Under the pieces are notes generated by a model. That model saw only the letters and a list, made by a program, of their open reading frames with translations. It did no database searches and was not told the DNA's origin. Source: Cohnella faecalis (GTDB lineage: Bacteria > Bacillota > Bacilli > Paenibacillales > Paenibacillaceae). From it: a stretch of 64,000 bases of DNA. The stretch's first letter is position 1. Every line of letters starts with the position of its first letter. The stretch is taken from contig NZ_QXJM01000040.1 of NCBI RefSeq assembly GCF_003570905.1, positions 620,001 through 684,000 on the forward strand, in the 5' to 3' direction. The translations under genes were made by a program, and so were the position numbers. Below are positions 1 through 8,562 of the stretch, piece after piece.

Positions 1-596
1 AGAAGCAAGCGCCCGCTCTGAAGAAAAAGGGACGGATCGCCAAAGGGATGGACGCGGACATCGTAGTGTTCGACTACGATACGATCAGCGATCAATCGAC
101 GGTCGAGAAGCCGAACTTGTACAGCAAAGGTATCTCGTACGTTCTCGTGAACGGGCAAGTGGCGCTTGACGAGAAGGGACTGCACAAGGATATTCACCAA
201 GGACAGCCGATCAAGAGCGAGTTTTTGCGAGTAAAGGCGGAGAATGCAGCCGAGTCGCTGGCATGGGATGGCTCCAGCGCGCCTTTGCTGGAGTATCGCG
301 GAGAGCGGTACGTTGATTTGGAGACGCTGAAATCGCACGGTTACGTCTACGAGTGGAACAAGGTCAATAAAACGTTCGCCTTGACGAAAGGCGATTCCGG
401 CGCCGACAGCGCCGCAATCCCGAAGCCGAAGGTGGGCGAGCTGATGCTGGAGCGGGGCTACAAGCTTAGCTGGGAAGGCGGCCGGACGGAGCTGCTGTCG
501 GTCGGCGACCGCAGCTATGTGCCGCTGTCGGCGCTCTCCTCCCTCGGTTGGAAAGCAACGAAAAGCGCGAACGGCTACAGCGTAGACAAAGCATAA
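1..596 (+). CDS. C-terminal part of an N-acyl-D-amino-acid deacylase-like amidohydrolase with stalk-type tail (partial)
   Basis: The reading frame is open from the window edge (phase from base 3), so the true start and the metal-binding barrel lie outside. The first visible residues include GRIAKGMDADIVVFD, the end of the composite beta-sandwich typical of amidohydrolases, followed by the IxYVLVNGQVALDE segment usual at the end of D-aminoacylases. After about residue 80 there is an extra region with two VxVPLxALSSLGW-like units, resembling the copper-amine-oxidase N-terminal (stalk) repeat common in Paenibacillus surface proteins. Family role: hydrolysis of N-acylated D-amino acids; the appended domain suggests a cell-surface enzyme. 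A terminator follows directly, so the gene ends its transcript. Substrate cannot be judged from the fragment. Confidence 0.75.
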   Translation, partial: KQAPALKKKGRIAKGMDADIVVFDYDTISDQSTVEKPNLYSKGISYVLVNGQVALDEKGLHKDIHQGQPIKSEFLRVKAENAAESLAWDGSSAPLLEYRGERYVDLETLKSHGYVYEWNKVNKTFALTKGDSGADSAAIPKPKVGELMLERGYKLSWEGGRTELLSVGDRSYVPLSALSSLGWKATKSANGYSVDKA

Positions 597-602
597 GGAA
601 GC

Positions 603-641
603 AAAGCCGCAGGAGACCGAGGTTCTCTTGCGGCTTTTGAT
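603..641 (+). terminator. Rho-independent terminator after the amidohydrolase
   Basis: A near-perfect stem (AAAGCCGCA-GAGA pairing with TCTC-TGCGGCTTT) is followed by a short T run, a few bases after the stop codon. Confidence 0.85.
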
Positions 642-803
642 TTCCTATGTGGGAGAGTCGATCATTTCCGGGGAAATGGACGCGGCTGGCTCTGCCGAAG
701 ACTGGGAACGCCCCCATTCCGTTCAATCCGAAGGACCCTTCATGCCTTCTGTTCATACTCTCCGTATGCACCACTTTATTCGGCAGCGGAAGCTCCGAAT
801 AAG

Positions 804-833
804 TTTCTGACGCGAAACTTGTTGTGCTATAAT
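804..833 (+). promoter_or_regulatory. Candidate sigma-A promoter for the MazG-like/yybS/gdpP cluster
   Basis: A perfect TATAAT at 828-833 is preceded by a TG dinucleotide one base upstream (extended -10). The -35 region (TTTCTG/TTCTGA near 804-810) is weak, as is usual with an extended -10. It lies about 60 bases before the MazG-like start. Confidence 0.5.
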
Positions 834-893
834 GGAGGTTGCAGCTTTCTGGGCTACTTGGGAGAAGTGACGCTTGGAAAGGACGGATAAACG

Positions 894-1196
894 ATGGATC
901 GAGAAATGGATGTGGCTACGCGCGCCCGCTTAATCGAATGGCTCAAGACCGAATTGGTCGACCAGCAATCCCGTTTGTTCAAAGCGATGTGGGACGGCAG
1001 CTCCGCCCGTGTGACGGACAGCCTGTCCGGCCTGATCGCAAGCAGCTATATTCTTGGCAGAAGGCTCGGCATCTCTTATCGCGAGCTGGATGCCGCCATT
1101 GCCGGCAAGCTTGAGAAGCTGCGCCAAGAAGGACACCAGCTGGAGGATACGTACCAAGATTTGTCCTCGCTGTCCGAACATATCCGCAAGAGGTGA
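894..1196 (+). CDS. MazG-like family protein
   Basis: A 100-residue, all-helical protein: RLIEWLKTELVDQQSRLFKAMWDG, then a SYILGRRLGISYRELDAAI segment. This matches the short MazG-like proteins encoded directly upstream of yybS in Paenibacillus. Classical MazG enzymes hydrolyse nucleoside triphosphates through an ExxE(12-28)ExxD metal site; I do not see a convincing full set here, so catalytic activity is uncertain and the protein may be structural or regulatory. The start was chosen at the ATG preceded by a GGAAAGGA-type ribosome site; a second in-frame ATG lies three codons later. The stop codon overlaps the GTG start of yybS (GTGA), which implies translational coupling. Confidence 0.75.
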   Translation: MDREMDVATRARLIEWLKTELVDQQSRLFKAMWDGSSARVTDSLSGLIASSYILGRRLGISYRELDAAIAGKLEKLRQEGHQLEDTYQDLSSLSEHIRKR

Positions 1197-2098
1197 CCTC
1201 ATTGAAAGCAGGCTGGAAATCGCTGGCCTGGAGCGCGGCCGCACTCGTGCTGCTGCTATCCCTAGCGACACCGTTTAGCGTTATCACTTTATTTTTGTTA
1301 ATGGTTCCTTTCGTCGTTCTGTTCACCGCGCTTAAGCCCGGCGCGTTCGTCCTGCATTTGATTCCCGTCTTCGTGCTTGCCTTTTTGCTGCTCGGGGGCT
1401 ACGGGGCGATTGCGGCGACGCTCGGCTTCTTTTTTCTAATTCCGTCGATCGCGATGGGTTACCGGTACAAAAAAGGAGCTTCGGCCCGAAGCGCGCTCGT
1501 GCTTGGTTCTATCGTTATATTGGCGCAGCTTCTGATCGAATTCACTATTTTCTCGATCCAATTCAAGCTCGACCTGGCAGCCGAGCTGGCGTCGGCTATG
1601 GACACTATGCTCCAGCGACTGCAAACCGGAACGCTGCTGCCGTCGAATTGGACGTCGGATATGGCCGATTCAATCGTCAAAGGGCTGCCGATGCTGCTGC
1701 TGCTTTCTTCGTTCTTGTTTGCGTTGATCGCGCACGGGCTGTCCCGATGGGCGCTTCGATCGTTCGGCATTCAAGCGAACGCATTGCCGGAGGCAAGGAC
1801 CTGGCGGCTGCCGAGGAGCCTCGTTTTCTACTACTTGATCGCGCTGGTAGCTTCTTTCTTCATCTCTGCGGACGCAACCGGCTTCTGGCCCGTCGTCGTC
1901 AGCAATTTGGTGCCGCTTCTGCAGTATGCTTTCATCGCCCAGGCGATTGGATTTTTCTTTTTCCTCGCCCATGAGAAGCAGTGGCCGAAGGCGGTGCCGA
2001 TTTTAATCGCAATTCCGCTTATCCTGTTTCCTCCCCTTTACCTCATCGGACTGATCGACGCGGTGTTCCCACTGCGCCGATATTTCGTTAAGGAATGA
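1193..2098 (+). CDS. yybS: YybS family (DUF2232) integral membrane protein
   Basis: A 301-residue very hydrophobic protein with about eight predicted membrane segments, beginning with a positively charged start and an LVLLLSLATPFSVITLFLL helix. Its length and its place directly upstream of gdpP match B. subtilis YybS. The function of the family is not established; the resemblance to S-component-like or other multi-pass proteins is only topological. It starts with GTG inside the end of the MazG-like gene, and a TTG three codons on is an alternative. A 48-base gap with a good ribosome site (AAAGGAG) separates it from gdpP, so it is probably co-transcribed with the c-di-AMP phosphodiesterase. 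Confidence 0.8.
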   Translation: MTSLKAGWKSLAWSAAALVLLLSLATPFSVITLFLLMVPFVVLFTALKPGAFVLHLIPVFVLAFLLLGGYGAIAATLGFFFLIPSIAMGYRYKKGASARSALVLGSIVILAQLLIEFTIFSIQFKLDLAAELASAMDTMLQRLQTGTLLPSNWTSDMADSIVKGLPMLLLLSSFLFALIAHGLSRWALRSFGIQANALPEARTWRLPRSLVFYYLIALVASFFISADATGFWPVVVSNLVPLLQYAFIAQAIGFFFFLAHEKQWPKAVPILIAIPLILFPPLYLIGLIDAVFPLRRYFVKE

Positions 2099-2146
2099 CC
2101 TCAAGAGGACTGGCGACAGCCGCAAAGCAAAGGAGAGTAACGTTAC

Positions 2147-4129
2147 ATGCCTAAGTTTCTCGTTCAGCGATGGCACGGCATGCATATTGTATGGGCGCTT
2201 CTGCTCATCTTCATGCTGACGGTGGCCTTGGCATGGTACCACTGGGTTCTCGGATTAATCGGCCTCATTCTCGGAGGGGCGGTCGCCGCCTTCGGCATTC
2301 TCGCGGAGCGGGCGTTCCGCAAGGATTTGAACGATTACGTGCTGACATTGTCGCATCGAATCAAGAGCGTCGGCAGCGACGTCATCGGCCATCTGCCTTT
2401 CGGAATCGTCATCTATAACGAGGACAAGGATATTCAGTGGCATAACGCTTATATTTCCACCGTTGTCGGTCGTCCGTCTGTCGTCGGGGAGACGTTGACG
2501 CATATTTTTCCGGCACTGCAGCAAGCCAGTAAGGAAAAAGAGAAGGACAAAGACAAAGAGACTGTGGTCGAGACGACGATCGGCGGCCGGGTGTTCGAGC
2601 TGATGTTCCGGCCTGCGGAACGAATGGTCTACGTCAGCGACATTACCGAGCGTTGGACTCTCAAGAAGCGTTACGAGGAAGAGAAGCTCGCTCTCGGAAT
2701 CGTCATCATGGACAATCTGGAGGAGATTGCCCAAGGGATGGACGAGCAGCAGCGCGCCATTATGCTGTCCCGGGTGACGGGCGAAATCAACGAATGGGCG
2801 CTGCGCTACGGCTTGTACCTGAGGAGATTGTCGTCCGACCGCTATATGATTATTACGAATTTGGGCACGTTGAAGCATTTGGAGCAGACCCGATTCGACC
2901 TGCTGGACGAGGTGCGGGAATTGACCCAGGATCAGAAGCTGCCTATGACGCTCAGCATCGGATTGGCGTCCGGGGTCGATAACGTCGTCGAGCTCGGCCA
3001 TCTGGCGCAAAGCTCGCTCGATATCGCGCTCGGACGGGGCGGCGATCAAGCGGTCGTGAAGGTCGGTCAGCGGCAAAATTTCTACGGCGGAAAGAGCAAT
3101 GCGGTAGAGAAGCGAACGCGCGTGCGAGCCAGGGTTATCTCCCATGCGCTGCGCGATTTGATCAAGGAGAGCGATCACGTCATCGTCATGGGCCACAAGA
3201 TGCCCGACATGGATGCGATCGGGGCGGCAATCGGGGTCGTCAAGGCGGCTCAGATTTGCGGCAAGGAAGCGTACATCGTTCTGGAGGGCATTAATCCCGC
3301 GATCCAGAAGATGATGGAGATGCTTAAGGAAGACGAGAAGCTCATCAGGAGGTTCATCTCCCCTGAGCAAGCGCTGGCCCTCATGCACAAAAGATCGCTG
3401 GCAATCGTCGTGGATACGCACAAGGCGACGATGGTTGCGGAGCCTCGGTTGTTGCAGGCGACCGACAGAATCGTTATCGTCGATCACCACAGGCGAAGCG
3501 AAGAGTTCATCGACGATGCGGTGCTCGTCTATATGGAGCCGTATGCATCCTCCACCTGCGAGCTGGTCACGGAGCTGCTGCAGTACATCCATGAACGCGT
3601 GGCGTTGGACGTAAGAGAGGCCACGGCGCTGCTCGCCGGCATTACCGTCGATACGAAGAGCTTCGCGCTACGCACGGGATCGCGAACGTTCGAGGCGGCA
3701 TCGTTCCTGCGCCGCAACGGAGCCGATTCCATGCTCATTCAGCGGATGCTGAAGGAAGATCTCGAAGAGTACGTGAAGAAAGCGGAAATTATCCGCCATG
3801 CCAACGTATACCGCGAGCATATTGCCATCGCGGCTTACGATTCGGGCAAGCAGGTGCCGCAGCTGCTAATCGCGCAATCGGCGGACACGCTTCTTAATAT
3901 GACCGGAATCAAGGCATCGTTCGTCGTCGCGCAACGGCCGGATGGGCTAATCGGCATCAGCGCCCGATCGCTCGGCCAGATCAACGTGCAGATCGTTATG
4001 GAACGAATGGGCGGGGGCGGCCATTTTACGAACGCCGCTTCGCAATTGCAAGGAACCGTGCAGGAAGTAGCCGATAAATTAAAACAAACGCTAATCGAAC
4101 TCGAGGATAAGGAGAGGTTGTTCGAATGA
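2147..4129 (+). CDS. gdpP: Cyclic-di-AMP phosphodiesterase GdpP
   Basis: 660 residues, the normal length for GdpP/YybT. Order: two N-terminal membrane helices (about 12-50), a degenerate PAS domain (about 75-170), a degenerate GGDEF domain (about 175-305, lacking the GGDEF signature), and a C-terminal DHH/DHHA1 module. Visible catalytic motifs are DMDAIGAAIG (about 354), VVDTHKATM (about 422), VIVDHHRR (about 443) and GGGGHF (about 622), which bind the two metal ions. The enzyme hydrolyses c-di-AMP to pApA and so affects potassium homeostasis, cell-wall stress and beta-lactam tolerance in Bacillota. The stop overlaps the start of rplI (ATGA), matching the conserved gdpP-rplI pair. Confidence 0.97.
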   Translation: MPKFLVQRWHGMHIVWALLLIFMLTVALAWYHWVLGLIGLILGGAVAAFGILAERAFRKDLNDYVLTLSHRIKSVGSDVIGHLPFGIVIYNEDKDIQWHNAYISTVVGRPSVVGETLTHIFPALQQASKEKEKDKDKETVVETTIGGRVFELMFRPAERMVYVSDITERWTLKKRYEEEKLALGIVIMDNLEEIAQGMDEQQRAIMLSRVTGEINEWALRYGLYLRRLSSDRYMIITNLGTLKHLEQTRFDLLDEVRELTQDQKLPMTLSIGLASGVDNVVELGHLAQSSLDIALGRGGDQAVVKVGQRQNFYGGKSNAVEKRTRVRARVISHALRDLIKESDHVIVMGHKMPDMDAIGAAIGVVKAAQICGKEAYIVLEGINPAIQKMMEMLKEDEKLIRRFISPEQALALMHKRSLAIVVDTHKATMVAEPRLLQATDRIVIVDHHRRSEEFIDDAVLVYMEPYASSTCELVTELLQYIHERVALDVREATALLAGITVDTKSFALRTGSRTFEAASFLRRNGADSMLIQRMLKEDLEEYVKKAEIIRHANVYREHIAIAAYDSGKQVPQLLIAQSADTLLNMTGIKASFVVAQRPDGLIGISARSLGQINVQIVMERMGGGGHFTNAASQLQGTVQEVADKLKQTLIELEDKERLFE

Positions 4130-4569
4130 AAGTCATCTTCTTGCAAGACGTGAAAGGTCAAGGCAAACGCGGGGAAGTCAAGGATTTGTCCGAAGGGTAC
4201 GTACGCAATTTCCTGCTGCCTAAGGGGCTGGTGCAGGTCGCTACCGAAGGAGCGCAGAAGTCGATCGACCAGATCAACGCCGCTGCTCAGAAGCGCAAGG
4301 ACAAGGAGAAGGAAGACGCCAAGGCGCTTGCCGCTAAGCTTTCCGAGCTGACGGTCGTCATCAAAGCGAAAGCAGGGGAAGGCGGCAGACTGTTCGGCGC
4401 GATTACGAGCAAGCAAATCGCGGAAGCGCTGGAGAAGCTGAAGATCGTCGTCGACAAGCGCAAGATCGAGATGGATGAGCCCATCCGCACTTTGGGCGTG
4501 ACGAAGGTTCCCGTGAAGCTCTATCCGGACGTGAAAGGTACTCTAAACGTGCAAGTCGCGGAGGAATAG
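4126..4569 (+). CDS. rplI: 50S ribosomal protein bL9
   Basis: 147 residues, the standard bL9 length. The N-terminal RNA-binding domain (MKVIFLQDVKGQGKRGEVKD, then GYVRNFLLPKGLV) is followed by a long lysine-rich connecting helix (about 45-75) and a C-terminal domain with GRLFGAITSKQIAEAL. It binds 23S rRNA near the L1 stalk. The ATG overlaps the gdpP stop by four bases, and dnaB begins four bases after its stop, so the three are probably one transcript. Confidence 0.98.
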   Translation: MKVIFLQDVKGQGKRGEVKDLSEGYVRNFLLPKGLVQVATEGAQKSIDQINAAAQKRKDKEKEDAKALAAKLSELTVVIKAKAGEGGRLFGAITSKQIAEALEKLKIVVDKRKIEMDEPIRTLGVTKVPVKLYPDVKGTLNVQVAEE

Positions 4570-4573
4570 GACA

Positions 4574-5935
4574 ATGAACGGAAGCGGGGAGCAACTGCAG
4601 TTCGACCGGGTGCCGCCGCAGAACCTCGAGGCGGAGCAGGCGGTGCTGGGCGCCATTCTGCTGGAGTCGGAAGCGCTTATTACCTCGATGGAGCGGATTC
4701 GCGCGGAAGATTTCTACAGCGTGGGGCATCAACGAATTTACGATGCGATCGTGGCGCTCAATGACGACAACGAGCCGTTCGACCTGATTACGCTGACTGC
4801 CCGTCTCCAAGACAAGGGAGAGCTCGAAGAGGTCGGCGGCGTCGGATATTTGGCGAAGCTGGCCAGTTCGGTTCCGACGGCGGCTAACGTGGAATACTAT
4901 GCGCAAATCGTCGAAGAGAAGTCGATGCTCCGGCGGCTCATCCGCGCGGCGACGCAAATCGTCTCGAACGGCTATGCGTCCGAGGACGACGTGGGCGCTC
5001 TGCTTAACGACGCGGAGCAGCGTATTCTGGAGCTGTCGAATCGCAGGGCTTCAACCGGCTTCATCAGCATTCGGGACGTTCTGATGGACGTGTTTGAACG
5101 TGTCGAATTTTTGTTCAACCACAAGGGCGGAGTGACGGGAATACCTTCCGGCTTCCCGGATTTGGACAAGATGACCGCGGGCTTCCAGCGCAACGATCTT
5201 ATCATCGTGGCGGCTCGTCCATCCGTGGGAAAGACGGCGTTCGCTCTTAACGTTGCGCAGAATGTAGCTGTGCGCGCGAACGAGACCGTCGCTATTTTCA
5301 GTCTGGAGATGTCCGCGCCCCAGCTCGTGCAGCGTATGATTTGCGCCGAGTCGAACGTGGATGCGAGCCGTATGCGGACCGGGTATTTGGAAGGCGACGA
5401 TTGGGAGAAGCTATCCATGGCGATCGGTTCGTTGTCCGAGGCTCAGGTCTACATCGACGATACGCCGGGAATTACGGTAGCGGACATCCGCGCGAAGTGC
5501 CGCAGGCTCAAGAAGGAGAAGGGTCTGGGAATGATTCTGATCGACTACCTTCAGCTTATCCAAGGGCGCGGCAAAGCGGGAGAAAACCGGCAGCAGGAAG
5601 TATCGGAAATATCCCGTACTCTCAAGCAGATCGCGAGGGAGCTCGAAGTGCCGGTTATCGCGCTGTCGCAGCTTTCGCGGGGCGTCGAGCAGCGGCAGGA
5701 TAAGCGTCCGATGATGTCCGACCTTCGGGAATCGGGCTCGATCGAGCAAGATGCCGACATCGTCGCTTTCTTATATCGGGACGATTATTACGACAAAGAG
5801 TCGGAGAAAAAGGACATTATCGAGATTATCATCGCCAAGCAGAGGAACGGTCCGGTCGGCACCGTCGAGCTCGTGTTCCTGAAGAAATACAACAAGTTCG
5901 TCAGTCTGGACCGTGCGCATAGCGAAAGCGCATGA
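4574..5935 (+). CDS. dnaB: Replicative DNA helicase DnaB (DnaC of B. subtilis)
   Basis: 453 residues. The N-terminal primase-interacting domain (starting with PPQNLEAEQAVLGAILL) is followed by a RecA-type ATPase with Walker A ARPSVGKTAFALN (about 212-224), Walker B GLGMILIDYLQLI and the H4 region KQRNGPVGTVELVFLKKY. The hexamer unwinds DNA ahead of the fork and recruits DnaG primase. The start ATG lies four bases after the rplI stop; upstream GAGGAAT can act as ribosome site. The rplI-dnaB-purA order is standard for Bacillales. Confidence 0.98.
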   Translation: MNGSGEQLQFDRVPPQNLEAEQAVLGAILLESEALITSMERIRAEDFYSVGHQRIYDAIVALNDDNEPFDLITLTARLQDKGELEEVGGVGYLAKLASSVPTAANVEYYAQIVEEKSMLRRLIRAATQIVSNGYASEDDVGALLNDAEQRILELSNRRASTGFISIRDVLMDVFERVEFLFNHKGGVTGIPSGFPDLDKMTAGFQRNDLIIVAARPSVGKTAFALNVAQNVAVRANETVAIFSLEMSAPQLVQRMICAESNVDASRMRTGYLEGDDWEKLSMAIGSLSEAQVYIDDTPGITVADIRAKCRRLKKEKGLGMILIDYLQLIQGRGKAGENRQQEVSEISRTLKQIARELEVPVIALSQLSRGVEQRQDKRPMMSDLRESGSIEQDADIVAFLYRDDYYDKESEKKDIIEIIIAKQRNGPVGTVELVFLKKYNKFVSLDRAHSESA

Positions 5936-5954
5936 TACACGGTCCTTTCGTCTA

Positions 5955-5998
5955 AATTCCGAACAATCATTTCGAGGCTCAAAAGATCGTTCGTTTTT
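5955..5998 (+). promoter_or_regulatory. PurR operator (pair of PurBoxes) upstream of purA
   Basis: AATTCCGAACAAT at 5955-5967 fits the Bacillus PurBox AWWWCCGAACWWT at every position. An opposed, weaker copy (GATCGTTCGTTTT region, GTTCG core at 989-993 of this kilobase) follows with about 18 bases between boxes. In B. subtilis, PurR binds such opposed box pairs and is released by PRPP. The pair sits just upstream of the purA -35 element. Confidence 0.7.
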
Positions 5999-6001
5999 AC
6001 G

Positions 6002-6030
6002 TTGACTTCACAGGGAGCAATTGATACACT
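6002..6030 (+). promoter_or_regulatory. Promoter of purA
   Basis: TTGACT at 6002-6007, a 17-base spacer, then TACACT at 6025-6030. It lies directly downstream of the PurBox pair and leaves a leader of about 140 bases before the start codon. Confidence 0.6.
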
Positions 6031-6176
6031 AATTGATGCACCGAAGCGATCGTCAGCCGGTATGGCTGCGTACGCGCAAGGTTTGCCGCCCGGGTACGAA
6101 TGTGCCATCGGGAGGCATTATCATGCCGGAATAGGCGAATGTACGCTGGATTTGCCGCCGGATGGAGGGATGGCTT

Positions 6177-7463
6177 GTGTCAACAGTCGTCGTCGTAGGG
6201 ACGCAGTGGGGAGACGAAGGAAAAGGGAAAATTACCGATTTCCTCGCGGAAAAGGCCGATGTCGTGGCTCGTTACCAAGGCGGTAACAACGCCGGACATA
6301 CGATCCTGATCCAAAACAAAAAGTACAAATTGACGATGATTCCTTCCGGGATTTTTAACGAGAACAAGACTTGCGTCATCGGCAACGGAATGGTCATCAA
6401 TCCGGCTGCGCTGGTGGAGGAAATTCAATATATTATCGACAACGGATTTTCGGCCGACAATCTGAAAATCAGCGACCGCGCCCATGTCATTATGCCGTAC
6501 CACTTGGTATTGGACGCGCTCGAGGAAGATCGCAAAGCCGACAACAAAATCGGCACGACGCGCAAAGGGATCGGTCCTTGCTACATGGACAAAGCCGCGC
6601 GCAACGGGATTCGCATCGCGGACCTGATGGTGGCGGAAGAGTTCACGGAGAAAGCGCGCCGTCTTATTGTCGACAAGAACCAGGTCATTACGCAAATGTA
6701 CGACGGAGAGGCGCTTGATGCCGAGTCGATCATTAGCGATTACTTGGCGCTGGCGGAGAAGCTTCGTCCGTTCGTTACCGATACGTCGGTCGTCTTGAAC
6801 GATGCTATCGACGAAGGTCAGAAGGTTCTTTTCGAGGGCGCTCAAGGCGTCATGCTCGACATCGACCAAGGCACTTATCCGTTCGTGACAAGCTCCAATC
6901 CATCGGCTGGCGGCGTCTGCATCGGTTCCGGCGTCGGTCCGTCCAAAATTCAGCAAGTCATCGGAGTCGCGAAAGCGTATACGACCCGCGTAGGAGACGG
7001 TCCGTTCCCGACCGAGCTCTTGAACGAGCTGGGACAATGGATTCGCGACAAAGGCCACGAGTACGGCACCGTTACGGGCCGTCCGCGCCGCGTCGGCTGG
7101 TTCGACACGGTCGTCGTGCGTCACGCGCGCCGCGTCAGCGGCATTACGGGGCTGTCCTTGAACTCCCTCGACGTGCTGACGGGCTTGGAGACGGTCAAGA
7201 TTTGCACCGCTTACCGTCTGAACGGCGAGTTGGTCACTACCTATCCGGCTAACTTGAAGCTTCTTGGAGAATGCGAAGCGGTGTACGAGGAGCTGCCGGG
7301 CTGGAGCGAGGATATTTCGAACGCGAAGACGCTGGAGGATTTGCCGGCAACGACGCGAGCGTTCGTGAACCGCGTAGCTGAGCTGACCGGCATTCCGATC
7401 GCCATCTTCTCCGTCGGCCGCAATCGCGAGCAGACGAACCAAGTGGCTCCGATTTACGTTTAG
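6177..7463 (+). CDS. purA: Adenylosuccinate synthetase
   Basis: 428 residues from the chosen start. It joins IMP and aspartate using GTP in the first committed step to AMP. Motifs: [12 protein letters not shown] (P-loop, immediately N-terminal), [21 protein letters not shown], the switch region [22 protein letters not shown] and the C-terminal [10 protein letters not shown] chose GTG 6177 rather than the in-frame ATG 6162, because GGAGGG at 6164-6169 is then seven bases upstream and the product begins [10 protein letters not shown] as in the family. Regulation by PurR is indicated by the operator upstream, and a strong terminator follows. Confidence 0.97.
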   Translation: MSTVVVVGTQWGDEGKGKITDFLAEKADVVARYQGGNNAGHTILIQNKKYKLTMIPSGIFNENKTCVIGNGMVINPAALVEEIQYIIDNGFSADNLKISDRAHVIMPYHLVLDALEEDRKADNKIGTTRKGIGPCYMDKAARNGIRIADLMVAEEFTEKARRLIVDKNQVITQMYDGEALDAESIISDYLALAEKLRPFVTDTSVVLNDAIDEGQKVLFEGAQGVMLDIDQGTYPFVTSSNPSAGGVCIGSGVGPSKIQQVIGVAKAYTTRVGDGPFPTELLNELGQWIRDKGHEYGTVTGRPRRVGWFDTVVVRHARRVSGITGLSLNSLDVLTGLETVKICTAYRLNGELVTTYPANLKLLGECEAVYEELPGWSEDISNAKTLEDLPATTRAFVNRVAELTGIPIAIFSVGRNREQTNQVAPIYV

Positions 7464-7481
7464 TTTAGCGCCCTTTTATTG

Positions 7482-7525
7482 AAAAGGCCTTGTCGCAATT
7501 TTATTGCGTGCAGGGCCTTTTTTTT
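7482..7525 (+). terminator. Terminator of purA
   Basis: An AAAAGGCCTTG stem pairs with CAGGGCCTTTT, with an inner CGCAAT/ATTGCG stem, followed by a run of eight T. Confidence 0.9.
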
Positions 7526-7576
7526 GCGCTTGCAGAGCCGTGTGAGCTCCGCATGGGGCGAATTAGCCAAACCAAA

Positions 7577-8060
7577 GTGGGTTACATAGTCGCTCGAGCG
7601 ACGCATGGAGCGAATACCCCAATATAATGGGGTTACAGAGCCGCTCGAGCGCCGTATGGAGCGACTAGCCCAACATAATGGGGTTACAGAGTCGACTGAA
7701 CGCCGCATGGAGCGAGTAGCCCAACATAATGGGGTTACAGAGTCGACTGAACGCCGCACGAAGCGACTAGCCCAACATAATGGGGTTACATAGTCGCTCG
7801 AGCGCCGCATGGAGCGACTAGCCCAACATAATGGGGTTACAGAGTCGACTGAACGCCGCATGGAGCGAGTAGCCCAACATAATGGGGTTACAGAGCCGCT
7901 CGAGCGCCGCATGGAGCGAATACCCCAACATAATGGGGTTACAGAGTCGCTCGAACGCCGCATGGAGCGAATAGCCCAACATAATGGGGTTACATAGTCG
8001 CTCGAACGCCGCATGGAGCGAATACCCCAACAAACCAGATTGCATAGCCGCTCGAGCGCC
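7577..8060. repeat. Tandem array of a 51-bp unit, about nine copies
   Basis: Successive units begin GGGGTTACAGAG and contain CGCTCGAGCGCCGCATGG then AGCCCAACATAAT. Unit starts fall every 51 bases from about 7579 to 7986, with a decayed tenth copy near 8037. Copies differ at a few positions (CGCTCGAG against CGACTGAA; TACCCC against TAGCCC). Since 51 is 17 codons and the unit lacks stops, long repetitive open frames appear on both strands; I regard these as artefacts. There are no spacers, so it is not a CRISPR array. It begins just after the purA terminator. Confidence 0.95.
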
Positions 8061-8084
8061 AATCGAACGCCCAATGCAGACGTG

Positions 8085-8340
8085 TTGATGTGTCCGATAG
8101 GACGATTTCTCGCATTATAGCGGGCCGGGGACCGATTTTACCGGATACTGCACAATAAGTCGATTCTTTCGTCTTATAGCGTGACTTAGGTGCATCAACG
8201 TAGGTGATAGGACGACTTTCTCGCGTTACAACGGACCGAGGAGCCGATTTTTTGCTGGAGACTGCGTAATAAGTCGATTCTTTCGTCTTATGGCGTTACT
8301 GCGGTGCATCAACGTATGCAATAGGACGATTTTTTCGCGC
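8085..8340. repeat. Diverged direct repeat of about 112 bp, two copies and a partial third
   Basis: The phrase ATAGGACGA-TTTCTCGC recurs at about 8097, 8208 and 8322, and AATAAGTCGATTCTTTCGTC recurs about 8155 and 8269. Intervening sequence aligns with substitutions and small gaps. No open frame or RNA family is recognised in it. The remaining 220 bases to the RND gene hold no gene that I can support. Confidence 0.8.
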
Positions 8341-8562
8341 TACCGGTAAATCCAGCGGTATCGTCTAAGACGCGGCCGTGCTGTTGTCCTCGCTTTCCGC
8401 ACTCTGCGGGCTGTCGAGCCATTCCCCCGACCAAGGTCTAGCGACAAACACATGCTTGCGGCGGTGTATCGCGTCGTGGGAATTCTTTACAATGGCGTCA
8501 TAGGACTGTCGGAGGGGAGTAAGCCGGCCGGTCGAAGACTAAGAAACGGAGTTGGGAATACA

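Noticed and set aside
6002-6286. Forward frame of 94 codons before purA
   Set aside because: It begins in the promoter and overlaps purA in another frame.
7460-8074. Reverse-strand open frame of 204 codons with a 17-residue repeat over the first array
   Set aside because: It arises because the 51-bp unit has no stops; both strands are open, there is no ribosome site, and it runs into the purA terminator.
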